64,000 nt of DNA, taken from Terriglobia bacterium (GTDB taxonomy: Bacteria > Acidobacteriota > Terriglobia > Terriglobales > Acidobacteriaceae). The notes below the pieces were generated by a model. It saw nothing but the letters and a program-made list of their open reading frames with translations, was not told where the DNA came from and ran no database searches. Made by a program: the position numbers and the translations under genes. Shown here in pieces: positions 1 through 9,019 of the stretch (position 1 is the stretch's first letter; the number at the start of each line of letters is the position of its first letter). The stretch spans positions 1-64,000 of the forward strand of contig JAIQFD010000003.1 of NCBI GenBank assembly GCA_020073495.1. The letters run 5' to 3'.

Positions 1-93
1 TATCGCACCCCTGATTTTTTCGACATTGGTCATCGGCATCGCCGGCACAGGTGATTTTAGGAAAGTCGGACGCATCGGGCTCAAAGCCATAAT

Positions 94-277
94 CTACTTT
101 GAGATCGCCACGACGTCGCGGAAGAGTTGCATGCCGACCGGGTCAAGATTCGGCATCGATCCCAGGCCTGCAGGGAGCGGTGCTGCGAGTTCGTTCCGAG
201 CGCGTGACACGATTGCCAGGTGGGTGGCGTAGATTCTATCCCACGCCAGGCGCCGCCGGTCAAAACACCTAAGGCGC
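94..277 (-). pseudogene. possible frameshifted coding remnant at left edge
   Basis: Low-confidence reading. On the minus strand one frame reads protein-like sequence from about 262 down to a TAG at 94-96, including [16 protein letters not shown] second frame continues plausibly to the window edge with [20 protein letters not shown] single extra base near 104-110 would join them into one reading, as expected of a frameshifted gene tail or a sequencing error. The first part keeps GC-rich third positions, the second does not. No good start codon or ribosome site is present (the best is a GTG at 210). The stretch could equally be non-coding sequence downstream of the secreted propeller gene. Confidence 0.22.
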
Positions 278-2665
278 TTACTTCAAGTCGCCCTGGCGTA
301 ACTTTACCGCACACATGACGTTGCTGCCGCAGTTGTTGCTCAGCGATAGGGTCGTGAAGTAGATGCTCGATCCCTGCGAAGTACCGTTGCCACTGCTGGC
401 TTGAGTGTTGTCCACGATGATGGCGCTGGTGCCGCCGGGCTCCGCTACGCCGCCGGAAACGATCGGGCCGGGCTGCAACGCGCCGGTGATGTCCCAACTG
501 AAGACTTTTTGTTGAAGGGCGGCGCTAACGCCGAAGAAAAGGATATCGGTTATCGCCAGGTTCGGGTTGGCGAACTCGGTCAGGGGCGAGCACTCGGCGC
601 TAGGGGTGAAACTCACGATGGCCTTGGAAGAAACATCGCCCGAGTTGAGGACCGGAACATTGTTCCGCGGAGCTGCGAGCGGGTTATTGAAGCCGATGCG
701 ATACAACATGGGGTAGGTCTGCGGGGGCTGAGTCCCGCAGAAATATCCGAAGCCGCTGGTCGGGGTCGTGAAGAAGGTGTTGTCGAAGGCGCCCTGGTGC
801 AAGTTGATTGACTCTGTTGCGGTGGCGCCGAGCCCGAGGGCGATGCCAGCAACGTCGTCGAACGTTCCGAAAGGCACGGCGGCATTGAGCTCCACCAGGC
901 CCTGCACAACCGCTGCCTTGTTGGTGATGGTGGCGTGCACGGTATTGGCGGATGACGACGACGTCGCGAAGACGGAAATGTGGCGGGGATCGCCGACGGG
1001 ATCATAATAGACCAAGGGGGCATCGAGGACGCCGGGGGTGAGAGAGCCCACCGTATGACCGCCGACCACGATGGGGGCCGGCGTACCCGGAGTTGCAGTC
1101 GTGCCTAAAACGATCCGGTTCAGCGCATCAACGGCCCACACATTGCCATTGGCATCACCGATCAGTACGACATCGAAATTGGCCGGGCCGGGGATGGCGC
1201 CCGCGATCTGCACGGGCGGCGAGAGCCGGACTGCCGAACCTGTAACCGACAGGGTGAAGGCAGAATCCAGCGTCGGCGTTCCATGGAACACACCCGTGAT
1301 GCGATACAGGTTGCCGTCGTCCGCGGCGACGTAGGCTACGTCATTGCTGTAGTCGATCCAGGGCGAGGACGTGGTGTTGGCGGCAGAGGCATAGGTGATG
1401 CTCACCATGGAGGCGGTGGAACCGCCCTGGCCGGGGGTCTGGGGGGCGACAATCGTGCCTTCTCCCGCGGCCCATGTCAGCACATGGAAGATCGAGCAGG
1501 CGCCGACTCCACCGCGGCCCGGACAAGTGGCATTGGCATCGCTGACGCTCTCCACGAAGGCGACCTTGGCACCCGTAGAGTCGAATGAGATGGCGGGCGA
1601 AGTGAAATTGCCGTTGCCGGCGCAGGTGGCGCTGCCGCAGGTGGCGCTGGATGTGTTGTACGCCCAGCTAGGACTGGCGGTAATGGCCGCCGTTCCATTC
1701 CCACTCGCAGTGTCGGGACCGACCTGGGCATAGGTAAAGGTGGTCGCATTGGGAACAGAGGCGACCTGATAGCTGCCGGCGAAACTGGGGTCGGTCACAC
1801 CCGTGACCGTGACCCACTGTCCGGCGACCAGATTGTGGGCTGCGTTAGTTTTGATGGTGACGACATTCGCGTTGCGCACGGCTCCGGTGGGCGATGCTTG
1901 GAGGTTCCCGGATCCGCTGCCGCAGAGGCCGTTGTTATTGGCCGGAAGGGAGCCGCTGTACAGGTTGTTGAGGGCGACCAGATTGCCCCGGTTCATGGTC
2001 GCGGTGCCGCTGCCGCTGGTGCTGTCGGTCCCGGCCTGGGCATAGGTAAACGTGGTCGCGTTGGGGGTCGAGGCAATGGTGAAAGTCCCGTTGAATGTCG
2101 AATCGGTCACGCCGGCGATGGTCACGGTGTATCCGACGGTGAAGTTGTGCGCCGCGGAGGTAGTGATCGTGACAGTGTTGCTGTTGCGGACAGCGCCGGA
2201 CGCTCCAATCGTCGCCCAGACCGCACCGGGCACATCCAGCGCGTACACCACGTAGTCGCTGGCGCAGTTGGCGGCGGTGAGGCTCGAGTCGGTGTAGAAG
2301 TTGAACTTGGCCGGTGACATGGTGGGAGCGGCCCGGCCGGCACCGAGGGCGAAGCTCCAATCCTGCTTCATCGCCTGCTTCTTCGGCTTGGGGCGAAGCT
2401 TCGAGCGGTTGGCGGCAAGCTGTCCAGGATTCACGCCAGCAGGACGGCGGGTCGCAATCCGGGCAGCGAGGTTGGAGAGGACGCGCGGATCTCGCCGGAA
2501 CGTGAGGTCGTCCTCAGCCGCGGCAGCATTGTTCACCACCAGACGCGTGTGGCTCCAGTCGGAGGGAATACCGACACCTTTTTTGGGGTCTTGGTTTTGC
2601 GCCGAGCAGATAGCCGCGAAAAGGCCGACAATCAGAAGAGGATAAGGCCAGCGCGAGCGCAGCAT
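278..2665 (-). CDS. secreted PQQ/beta-propeller-like protein with two FCCH-like repeats
   Basis: About 795 aa. The ATG at 2665 is chosen because it begins a classic signal peptide (MLRSRWPYPLLIVGLFAAIC, cleavage after CSA). The frame stays open upstream to 2935 but that extension is not secretory in character. Two copies of a ~68-residue repeat (GAVRN..VTI...FNGTFTIAS.PNATTFTYAQ) lie near residues 157-224 and 261-328. They resemble the small beta repeat often labelled E1-FCCH-like in bacterial surface proteins. Later segments such as YVAADDGNLYRITG and VLIGDANGNVWAVDA look like PQQ-type propeller blades. There is no PEP-CTERM or other sorting tail; the protein ends in LRQGDLK. Exact function unknown. 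Its position downstream of the TPR lipoproteins suggests an extracellular or periplasmic matrix protein. Confidence 0.7.
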   Translation of the reverse strand: MLRSRWPYPLLIVGLFAAICSAQNQDPKKGVGIPSDWSHTRLVVNNAAAAEDDLTFRRDPRVLSNLAARIATRRPAGVNPGQLAANRSKLRPKPKKQAMKQDWSFALGAGRAAPTMSPAKFNFYTDSSLTAANCASDYVVYALDVPGAVWATIGASGAVRNSNTVTITTSAAHNFTVGYTVTIAGVTDSTFNGTFTIASTPNATTFTYAQAGTDSTSGSGTATMNRGNLVALNNLYSGSLPANNNGLCGSGSGNLQASPTGAVRNANVVTIKTNAAHNLVAGQWVTVTGVTDPSFAGSYQVASVPNATTFTYAQVGPDTASGNGTAAITASPSWAYNTSSATCGSATCAGNGNFTSPAISFDSTGAKVAFVESVSDANATCPGRGGVGACSIFHVLTWAAGEGTIVAPQTPGQGGSTASMVSITYASAANTTSSPWIDYSNDVAYVAADDGNLYRITGVFHGTPTLDSAFTLSVTGSAVRLSPPVQIAGAIPGPANFDVVLIGDANGNVWAVDALNRIVLGTTATPGTPAPIVVGGHTVGSLTPGVLDAPLVYYDPVGDPRHISVFATSSSSANTVHATITNKAAVVQGLVELNAAVPFGTFDDVAGIALGLGATATESINLHQGAFDNTFFTTPTSGFGYFCGTQPPQTYPMLYRIGFNNPLAAPRNNVPVLNSGDVSSKAIVSFTPSAECSPLTEFANPNLAITDILFFGVSAALQQKVFSWDITGALQPGPIVSGGVAEPGGTSAIIVDNTQASSGNGTSQGSSIYFTTLSLSNNCGSNVMCAVKLRQGDLK
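1682..1885 (-). repeat. second copy of ~68-aa FCCH-like repeat (in-gene)
   Basis: In-frame repeat inside the secreted propeller-like gene. It reads GAVRNANVVTIKTNAAHNL and ends near NGTAAI. It is roughly 60-65% identical to the copy at 1995-2198 by eye and lies about 110 bp from it. Confidence 0.7.
1995..2198 (-). repeat. first copy of ~68-aa FCCH-like repeat (in-gene)
   Basis: In-frame partner of the repeat at 1682-1885. It reads GAVRNSNTVTITTSAAHNF and ends near GTATM. Both contain the GVTD.(S/T)F..(T/S) and PNATTFTYAQ signatures. Confidence 0.7.
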
Positions 2666-3015
2666 CGCTTTGCCCCCAATAACAAGGCTGCAGTTCCCAA
2701 CCATTGAATGATAGCGCAGACAGAGTGCGATAGACGCGATTCTCGCCACTGTCCCAAGTTGAACAATAAGGGCATCTTGCCGAGCGACGCGTTGGTTGGC
2801 GGCTACAAGCTCGCATTGAAATCCATTCGCCATGGTGGTGCCTCCCTTGCGCGGCGATTGTATGGCCCAACGGGTCAGGCGCAAGCAGATTCGCAGTCTT
2901 GTTCCGAAAGTAGAACAAGCTCTTCCAGCGTCCAAACGTGGTCTGCAATCCCCGCTTCCATCGCGGGGGTCACGCGTAGCGTCTGACGCACCCGGCAGAA
3001 CCGGATCGCTACGTC
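2666..3015 (-). other. intergenic, 350 bp, between TPR gene and propeller gene
   Basis: No supported gene. A GC-rich hairpin (CCCCGC, 7-nt loop, GCGGGG) at 2950-2968 lies just after the TPR gene stop but lacks a T-run, so it is at best a weak terminator. A GGCAC...GGC pair at 2829-2843 has sigma-54 spacing but a poor -12 half. The propeller start at 2665 has a G-rich ribosome-site candidate (TTGGGGGCAAAGCG before ATG). Confidence 0.4.
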
Positions 3016-5319
3016 TCAGCCCTTCTTGATCTCCGCCAATGCCTTGCGAATCTCGGCATTGCGGGCAGTGTTGTTGGGATCGATCTGGAGAGCTTTCTCA
3101 AGGTGCACCTTGGCCTGTGTGGGGTTGCTGTTCTTCTGGTAGGCCATGCCAAGGTGATACTGATACAAAGCGTTCTGGGGGGATTTCTTGCTGGCCTCCT
3201 CGAGCAAGTCGATGGCGAGACCATACGCTCCCTTTTGGTAGTAGGCCCAGCCCAGGGTATCGGCGGCATCCGGTGAATTAGGCATCCTCTGGCGTGCGAT
3301 CTGGGCGAGGGAAGCGGCCAAGTCCACGTTCTTGTTCTGCTGCAGGAGCAGGAACGCAAGATTGTTGGCGGCCAGCGGATAGTCCGGCTCAACCTGGAGG
3401 GCGCGCTGGTAGAGCTCCTCCGCCTTGGCGAAGTCGCCCTTCTTCGCGTTGAGCACTCCGAGCATCACAATGGCGCGGGCATCGCGCGGATTGCGCTGGA
3501 GCGCGGCATTGTAGTTCTGCATCGCCTGCTCTGCCTTGCCTTGCGCAACCTCCAGTTGGGCGAGCAGCAGGTAGGCGTCACCCATATCGCGGTCGAGCTG
3601 GATGGCTTTCTGCAGCTCGTCCTCGGCCTTCCCGATGTCCTTGGAGATCCCATACAGATTGCCGAGGATGAAGTGGTACATGGCGTTGTTGGGCGCCTTC
3701 TCGATCTGGACGTTGAGGCGCGCGATGGCCTTGGGAAGGTTGCTCTGGAGCTGGTAGATGTTGACCAGCCCCTGCAGAGCCTCGACGAAATTGGGATCTC
3801 TTTCCAGAGCTTGCTCGAAGAGCTTCTCGGCCTCGGGAAGCCGGCGCTGGGAGAAGCGCCATGCACCGAGACGACTGTAGGGCGCAGGATTGCCGGGATC
3901 GAGCTGAATCGCCTTCTGGACATCCGCCTCGCCCTTGGCGCCGTCGCGGCGGGCAAATTCGGCGGTGGCGCGCAAAATGTAGCCGCGCGCATTGTTGGGC
4001 TGGAGATTGATCAGATTGTCGCTGGCGTAGCCCATGAGGTCGGAATCGCCCCGGCGAGCCGCGACCTCTGCCAGCGCCTGCTGGACTTCCAGCCAATCGG
4101 GACGGAGACGGGCTGCCTGGCGCCACTCGGTTTCAGCCTGTGCCAGCTTACCTTGGGAGGCCAGCGCGACCCCGAGGTGATAGTGGGCCTGCGCGTTGTC
4201 GGGGTCGGACTTGAGCGCCTGCTCAAAGTTCTGCGCCGCCTCTCCGGCCTTGCCCTGGCGGAAGAGGATCTGACCACGGTTCAGCAGCGCCTGGACACTG
4301 CGGGGAAATTCTCCCAGGATGCTGTTGTTCAGCTTCGCCGCGTCGCCCAGCCGATTCGCCAAGATCAGAAGTTGCACGTGATTGGCGCGGACTGCGACGT
4401 CCTTAGGATGCTGCTTGATCAGGCTCTCATACTGAGCGAGCGCCTTGTCGTTCTCGCCCATGGACCAGTAGAAGTCGGGGAGCATGCGGTAAGCGTCGGA
4501 GTTGTCCGGCAGATCCTTGCCGGCCTGGATCATGACCTGCTCGGCCTGGGGCCGCTGATTGTTGCTCAAGTACAGCCTGGCGAGGGCGATGCGCGCATTC
4601 AGGTTGTCGGGTTCGACGGCGATGGCCTGCCGCACGGCCTGCTCCGCATCGCTGAAGCGGCCGGCCTGCTGATAGACGCTGCCCAGCGAGAGCATGGCGA
4701 GCGCGAACTTGGGATCGAGCGAGATGGCCTTCTTGAGACTTTCTTCGGCCTCCGCCATCGACTTCGAGGCGGCCTGTACCTGGGCGAGGGCGAAGTAGGA
4801 GGTCGCGAGCTTGGGATCGAGCCGGATGGCCAGCTGGATCTCGCTCAGCCCATCGTCGAGATGTCCCTGGCCCGCTTTCAGCGCGCCTTCGGCGACGTGA
4901 GCCCGGATGTTGTTCGGGTCCTGCTCGAGCACGAAGTTGAGTTGTTCCTGGGCCGTATCGAACTGGCGGGCTCCGATCAGCAGATCGGCCATCTCCAGCC
5001 GCACCTTCAGATTATTGGGCTGGATCTCGACCACGCGGTGCATTTCCGCGAAGGCAGCCTGCCAGGAACCCATGCCCATGTAGGCGTGGGCCAGCTCGTA
5101 GCGCGCATCGGCGTAGCGAGTATCCACCTGGAGAGCGTTCTGGAACTGGATGGCGGCCTCGCGATACTTATGCTGTGAGGCGTAGCGCTTGCCACTCTCC
5201 AGGTATCTCTGCTTCTTGACGTTGGGGTCACGCGTGCAGCCGACCAGCAAAATGAGAACGAGGGAGAGCAGCGTGCAGCAGCCCCGGCGAACGGAGGCGA
5301 CACGGTCGATCATGATCAC
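3016..5319 (-). CDS. prsT: PrsT-type TPR lipoprotein, copy 1
   Basis: 767 aa. The N-terminus MIMIDRVASVRRGCCTLLSL runs into a lipobox LLVGC, then TRDPNVKKQRYLESGKRY, the same post-Cys motif as the other three copies. From about residue 40 to the end the protein is continuous TPR helical hairpins with the usual A..Y...G, A...F..AL..DP pattern. This matches the PEP-CTERM-system TPR lipoprotein family (PrsT), thought to act in EPS export in XrtA systems. It follows the copy at 5356-7641 by 36 bp on the same strand, so the two are probably co-transcribed from the sigma-54 type promoter at 7697-7712. Likely anchored in the outer membrane facing the periplasm (inference). Confidence 0.85.
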   Translation of the reverse strand: MIMIDRVASVRRGCCTLLSLVLILLVGCTRDPNVKKQRYLESGKRYASQHKYREAAIQFQNALQVDTRYADARYELAHAYMGMGSWQAAFAEMHRVVEIQPNNLKVRLEMADLLIGARQFDTAQEQLNFVLEQDPNNIRAHVAEGALKAGQGHLDDGLSEIQLAIRLDPKLATSYFALAQVQAASKSMAEAEESLKKAISLDPKFALAMLSLGSVYQQAGRFSDAEQAVRQAIAVEPDNLNARIALARLYLSNNQRPQAEQVMIQAGKDLPDNSDAYRMLPDFYWSMGENDKALAQYESLIKQHPKDVAVRANHVQLLILANRLGDAAKLNNSILGEFPRSVQALLNRGQILFRQGKAGEAAQNFEQALKSDPDNAQAHYHLGVALASQGKLAQAETEWRQAARLRPDWLEVQQALAEVAARRGDSDLMGYASDNLINLQPNNARGYILRATAEFARRDGAKGEADVQKAIQLDPGNPAPYSRLGAWRFSQRRLPEAEKLFEQALERDPNFVEALQGLVNIYQLQSNLPKAIARLNVQIEKAPNNAMYHFILGNLYGISKDIGKAEDELQKAIQLDRDMGDAYLLLAQLEVAQGKAEQAMQNYNAALQRNPRDARAIVMLGVLNAKKGDFAKAEELYQRALQVEPDYPLAANNLAFLLLQQNKNVDLAASLAQIARQRMPNSPDAADTLGWAYYQKGAYGLAIDLLEEASKKSPQNALYQYHLGMAYQKNSNPTQAKVHLEKALQIDPNNTARNAEIRKALAEIKKG

Positions 5320-5355
5320 CTCTCAAGATAGATCAGGAACGCGCAAAACCGCGGC

Positions 5356-7641
5356 CTACCCCTTGGACAGCAGCTCCAGCGTCTGCTTGATCTCGGGAGC
5401 CTTGCTGTAATTCGGGTCCAGCTGCAACACTTTCTCAAAATGCATGCGGGTCTTCGCGCGATCATGCGTCTTATCGTACGCGAGACCCAAGTGATAGTGG
5501 TAGGTCGGATTCTGCGGCACCTTCTTCACCGCTTCCTCCAGCAGATCGATGGCGAGTCCGTAGGCACCCTTCTTGTAATAAGCGAAGGCCAGGGTGTCAG
5601 CGGCGCCCGGGGAATCGGGCATCTTCTCGCGCGCGACCTGTGCCAGGGAGGCGGCGGCGTCGATGTCCTTGTCCTGCTCCAGCATCAGGTAGGCCAGGTT
5701 GTTGGAAGCCAGCGGCGAGTCGGGCTCGACCCCCAGCGCTTTGCGGTAGAACTGCTCCGCCTTCTGGTAGTCCTTCTTGGCCTCGTAGACAGCGCCGAGC
5801 GAAACCATGGAGCGCACATCGCGAGGATTGGCCTGGATGGAATGCTCGTAGGTAGCGATGGCTTGGTCGGCCTTGCCCCGCATCAGCTGCATCTGCGCCA
5901 GCAGCGTGACCGCGTCCAGGTTGAACTTGTTGAGGTCGACGGCCTTCTGCAGCGAGGCTTCCGCCTGGTCAGGCTGCTTGTTGGCGATCTGCAAGCTGCC
6001 CAGCGTGAAATAGAAGGCGCTGATATTGGGGGCCTTCGCGATCTGCGCATTGACGCGCGCCAGCGCCTTGGGCAGGTTTTTCTGCGCTCCGTAGACCGCG
6101 ATCAGTCCGTTCATGCCTTCCACGAAGTTCGGGTTCTTCTCCATGGACTGCTCGAATAACTTCTCCGCCTCGGCATATTTTTTCTGGGACAGGCGGTACT
6201 CGCCCAGGCGGGTATAGGGCACGGGATTTTCGGGGTTGAGCGCCATGGCTTTCTTGATGTCGTCCTCACCCTTGGCGGGGTCTTTGCGTCCGAAGTAGGC
6301 CGCCGAACGGAGGATGTAGCCGGCGGAACTGCGCGGCTGGAGCTGGATGAGCTTTTCCGAGGTACTCAACAGCAGGTCGAGGTCGCCCTTCCGCAGGGCC
6401 ACGGCGGCCATTGCCTGCTGAGCCTCCACCATATTGGGACGCAAGCGGACGGCCTCGCGGAATTCGTGTTCGGCGCGACCCGAATCGCCCAGGGCGCTTA
6501 AGGCGTTGCCGAGCTGAAGGTGGGCGGAAGCGTTGTCGCCCTCCATCTTCACGACCCTCTGGAGCACTTCCGCGGCATCCTTGGCCCTGTTCTGGCGGAG
6601 GAGGATCTGCGCCCTCACGATCCGCGCCTCGGCGTCCTTGGGGTTGTCCTGCAGGACCTCGTCATTGAGCCGGCCGGCGTCCTCGAACTTGTTGCGCGCC
6701 ATGAGAAGCGCGATGTAGCTCTTCTTGACTTTGAGGTCCTTGGGGTGCTCCTGCAGCAGCGACTGGAATTCGGCGGTCGCCTTGTCGACGTCGTTCTCCG
6801 CGATGTAATAGTCGGCCAGGAGGCGGTACCCGTCGGGATTGTCGGACAAATCCTTCTTCGCCTGGGCCAGCACCTGCTCCGCCTGCGTCCGATTGCCTTG
6901 GACGATGTAGTCGCGGGCGAGGATGGCACGTGCCATGGTGTTCTTGGGGTCAAGGCCGATGGCGTTCTTGAACTGCTGCTCGGCATCGGCGAAACGCTTC
7001 TGCGACTCGTAGAAGGAGCCCAGCGCCAGGGTCGCGTTCAAGTTCTTTGGATCCAGCGACAGGACCTTCTTGAAATTGGCCTCCGCCTCATCCGTCTTCC
7101 TCGCCGCGGCCTGCAGAATCGCCAGCGCGAGATAGGGCCGCGCCTGGTTCGGCTGCCACTCGACCGCGGTCTTAAGGTCGGCCAAGGCTTGGTCCATGTT
7201 GCCCAGGGCCGCCTCGGTGTCGGCTTTCAGAATCTGCGCATCCACGTTCTTGGGGTCCTTCTGCAGGACCAGGTTGGCGCGGTCCTGGGCACGCTGGAAC
7301 TGTCGCGCACCCATCAGCACAGTGCCGATATCGAGCTGTGCCTTGAGATGGTCGGGCTGGAGATCGACGGTGCGCATCAGTTCGACAAACGCCCCTTGCA
7401 TGGAGCCCATGCGGGCGTAGGTCTGCGCCAGCTCGTAGTGGGCATCCACGAAGCGGGGATCCACCTGGAGCGCGTTCTGCAACTGGATAACGGCTTCCCG
7501 ATACTTGCCCTGCTCGAAATATTTCTTGCCGCTGGCCAGGTATTTCTGCTTTTTGACGTTCGGGTCACGCGAACAGCCGGCCAACAGAGTTGCCATGACC
7601 AGGCCAAGAACGAATGCGAAGACGATCCGGGAATGCCGCAT
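5356..7641 (-). CDS. prsT: PrsT-type TPR lipoprotein, copy 2
   Basis: 761 aa. Signal peptide MRHSRIVFAFVLGLVMATLL ends in lipobox LLAGC followed by SRDPNVKKQKYLASGKKYF. TPR hairpins fill the rest, ending with the conserved block AADTLAFAYYKKGAYGLAID shared by all four paralogues. The ribosome site GAGGAA lies 5 nt before the ATG. First gene of a two-gene unit with copy 1, preceded by the best sigma-54 type element in the window. Its closest relative by eye is copy 1 (same DPNVKKQ motif and near-identical spacing), consistent with tandem duplication. Role as for PrsT: periplasmic scaffold for polysaccharide assembly or export (family knowledge, not shown here). Confidence 0.85.
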   Translation of the reverse strand: MRHSRIVFAFVLGLVMATLLAGCSRDPNVKKQKYLASGKKYFEQGKYREAVIQLQNALQVDPRFVDAHYELAQTYARMGSMQGAFVELMRTVDLQPDHLKAQLDIGTVLMGARQFQRAQDRANLVLQKDPKNVDAQILKADTEAALGNMDQALADLKTAVEWQPNQARPYLALAILQAAARKTDEAEANFKKVLSLDPKNLNATLALGSFYESQKRFADAEQQFKNAIGLDPKNTMARAILARDYIVQGNRTQAEQVLAQAKKDLSDNPDGYRLLADYYIAENDVDKATAEFQSLLQEHPKDLKVKKSYIALLMARNKFEDAGRLNDEVLQDNPKDAEARIVRAQILLRQNRAKDAAEVLQRVVKMEGDNASAHLQLGNALSALGDSGRAEHEFREAVRLRPNMVEAQQAMAAVALRKGDLDLLLSTSEKLIQLQPRSSAGYILRSAAYFGRKDPAKGEDDIKKAMALNPENPVPYTRLGEYRLSQKKYAEAEKLFEQSMEKNPNFVEGMNGLIAVYGAQKNLPKALARVNAQIAKAPNISAFYFTLGSLQIANKQPDQAEASLQKAVDLNKFNLDAVTLLAQMQLMRGKADQAIATYEHSIQANPRDVRSMVSLGAVYEAKKDYQKAEQFYRKALGVEPDSPLASNNLAYLMLEQDKDIDAAASLAQVAREKMPDSPGAADTLAFAYYKKGAYGLAIDLLEEAVKKVPQNPTYHYHLGLAYDKTHDRAKTRMHFEKVLQLDPNYSKAPEIKQTLELLSKG

Positions 7642-7696
7642 ACGAGTTCCTCGTGCTGCCGGAAGGCAAAATATTTAAGTGCGCTATGCACTTTAT

Positions 7697-7712
7697 TGCA
7701 ATTATCGAGCCA
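7697..7712 (-). promoter_or_regulatory. sigma-54 type -24/-12 promoter for TPR copies 2 and 1
   Basis: Minus strand reads TGGCTCGATAATTGCA, one mismatch to TGGCACG-N4-TTGCA, with GG and GC separated by exactly 10 nt. The predicted start near 7686 leaves a ~45-nt leader before the ATG at 7641. An A-rich element at 7783-7800 (AAAACATCTTCCACT) lies about 100 bp upstream, a normal distance for an enhancer site. Confidence 0.68.
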
Positions 7713-7897
7713 GTCAAGAGGGATTCTGCCGGGTACGGAGGGCTGGTAAGCCCCTGACAGTCCCTTGCAAAAGCCCGGCCCGGAGAAAACATCTTCCACT
7801 GAGAGAAAAACCTCTCCTCGCGCACCGGCCAGTGCGGCGATCCATCCGGAACTGGCTGCTGAGCCAACGGCTGGGCGCCGGCAGAGGGGCACGAGGA

Positions 7898-7928
7898 ACA
7901 ACAAAAGAGCCGCCCCGCAGGGCGGCTC
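7898..7928 (-). terminator. intrinsic terminator after PEP-CTERM protein 1
   Basis: Stem GAGCCGCCC / GGGCGGCTC (9 bp, 4-nt loop) at 7907-7928, followed on the minus strand by TTTTGTTGTT. It starts 17 bp past the stop of the PEP-CTERM gene. Confidence 0.8.
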
Positions 7929-7944
7929 CCAAAACAGTGTCATG

Positions 7945-8697
7945 TTAAGCGCGAAGCTTGCGCCGCGCGATCAGCGCGGGGATGCCGCTTACCAGCAGCA
8001 GCATAGTCGCGGGCTCAGGCACCTGGTTGTTCTTCTCGATGGTCGCGGCCAGCACCAGAAAATCGTTGTTCGTGTTATGGTGCCCGGTCGTCCAGTCCCA
8101 GGGCTTAAAGAAGAGGTATGGGCTGTTGGCGGACCCTACCGGTACTCCGAGAATCGGTTCCACTGAAGTGCCGCCAACCGAAACCCCGGAGCAGGAAAAG
8201 GCGTTGTTGGCAGCAAAGTTGCAAATCACCGAGGTAGGTCCCGAAGGCGACCCCGAACTCGAGGACAGGAGCTGTCCGCGTTCCCAATCGGCGGAGTGAG
8301 TGGAGCCGTTGCCGTCCAACGAAGAGAGCTGTACGGAAACCCAGTGGTAGCCCGCAGGCAGAGTCAGCCGGATCAACTCCTTGGCGAGCTCATTGCTCAG
8401 CTCGTTCCAGTCGCCGTTGCCACTGCCGGTTCCACACAGGTGCTGGGACGCCTCCACCGGATCGCAGACGCCGACACCACGGTCGGTCGATTCGTTGCGA
8501 CCGAACAAGTTGGCGGCCTTCCAGGAGCCGCCCCCCGAGGTGTCGAAATAGAAGCCGGCGACGCCGATTCCGCCGATGGTGGCCGTGGAGGCACCGTAAT
8601 TTCCCACGACAGTGGTGAAGGAGATCGTGGTTGCCTGCGCAGTTCCAACCGCCAACAAGAGCACCAAACAGAACAGGCCCGACGCGAGCTTACCCAT
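7945..8697 (-). CDS. PEP-CTERM sorting-domain protein 1
   Basis: 250 aa. Sec signal peptide at residues 1-22 (MGKLASGLFCLVLLLAVGTA, cleaved near AQA). The body has no recognised enzyme domain and is rich in Gly, Ser and Asn, with cysteines near VCDPVEASQHLCGTG and VICNF..FSCSG that may pair. The C-terminus is a textbook PEP-CTERM tail: VPEPATM, a hydrophobic segment LLLVSGIPALIA, then the basic RRKLRA. The tail is the recognition signal for exosortase XrtA, encoded 7 kb away. AAGGAG precedes the ATG. Own sigma-54 type promoter (8746-8761) and own terminator, so it is a single-gene transcription unit. Likely a secreted, envelope-processed matrix protein. It contains S/T-rich stretches such as LLSSSSGSPSGPTS. 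Confidence 0.88.
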   Translation of the reverse strand: MGKLASGLFCLVLLLAVGTAQATTISFTTVVGNYGASTATIGGIGVAGFYFDTSGGGSWKAANLFGRNESTDRGVGVCDPVEASQHLCGTGSGNGDWNELSNELAKELIRLTLPAGYHWVSVQLSSLDGNGSTHSADWERGQLLSSSSGSPSGPTSVICNFAANNAFSCSGVSVGGTSVEPILGVPVGSANSPYLFFKPWDWTTGHHNTNNDFLVLAATIEKNNQVPEPATMLLLVSGIPALIARRKLRA

Positions 8698-8745
8698 AAA
8701 CGTTCTCCTTACAATCTTCTACCACAGCCTGGCATGATAAGTACC

Positions 8746-8761
8746 TGCACGCATGCTTCCA
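8746..8761 (-). promoter_or_regulatory. sigma-54 type promoter for PEP-CTERM protein 1
   Basis: Minus strand TGGAAGCATGCGTGCA has GG-N10-GC spacing and matches the site before the AAA+ regulator (TGGAACGCGCCGTGCA) at both ends. Predicted start near 8735, 38 nt before the ATG. Two departures from consensus (C to A in the -24 half, T to G in the -12 half). Confidence 0.52.
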
Positions 8762-8832
8762 AACGACCAAAAATTAAGTCTTTACATTGCAATGGCTTAC
8801 GGCTCCCTTGAGGGTAAATTTCAGGGCGGAGC

Positions 8833-8847
8833 TGCAACCAAGTTGCA
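8833..8847. promoter_or_regulatory. inverted repeat TGCAAC-CAA-GTTGCA upstream of PEP-CTERM 1
   Basis: Perfect 6-3-6 dyad about 105 bp upstream of the predicted sigma-54 start. A second small palindrome, CATTGCAATG, lies at 8785-8794. The rest of the 322-bp gap 8698-9019 holds no supported gene. Candidate enhancer-protein site only. Confidence 0.3.
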
Positions 8848-9019
8848 CTTAACTGCAAGCGATTGTCATTGCTAGTCAATGGCCTGTTCTCCGCGGTTTC
8901 GGCCGGCCATGGCATGTCTGCAACCCATTGAACGCAAGTATCCGCAACGGAGCCGCGGACATCTCTCCTCCGCAGCTTTTCCCAGAACCTGAACCTTGAT
9001 CGAGCATTCCGGAGCCCGA

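Noticed and set aside
2829-2843. AGGCACC...TGGCG upstream of the secreted propeller gene
   Set aside because: Spacing is right, but the -12 half (TGGCG) is poor and the leader would be about 150 nt. Listed only inside the intergenic entry.
2950-2968. CCCCGC/GCGGGG hairpin after TPR copy 1
   Set aside because: No T-run follows on the minus strand, so it is not called as a terminator.
3541-5178. 545-codon open frame on the plus strand
   Set aside because: It lies wholly antisense to the TPR lipoprotein copy 1; the Leu/Arg/Val-rich product is a reverse shadow of TPR codons in GC-rich DNA.
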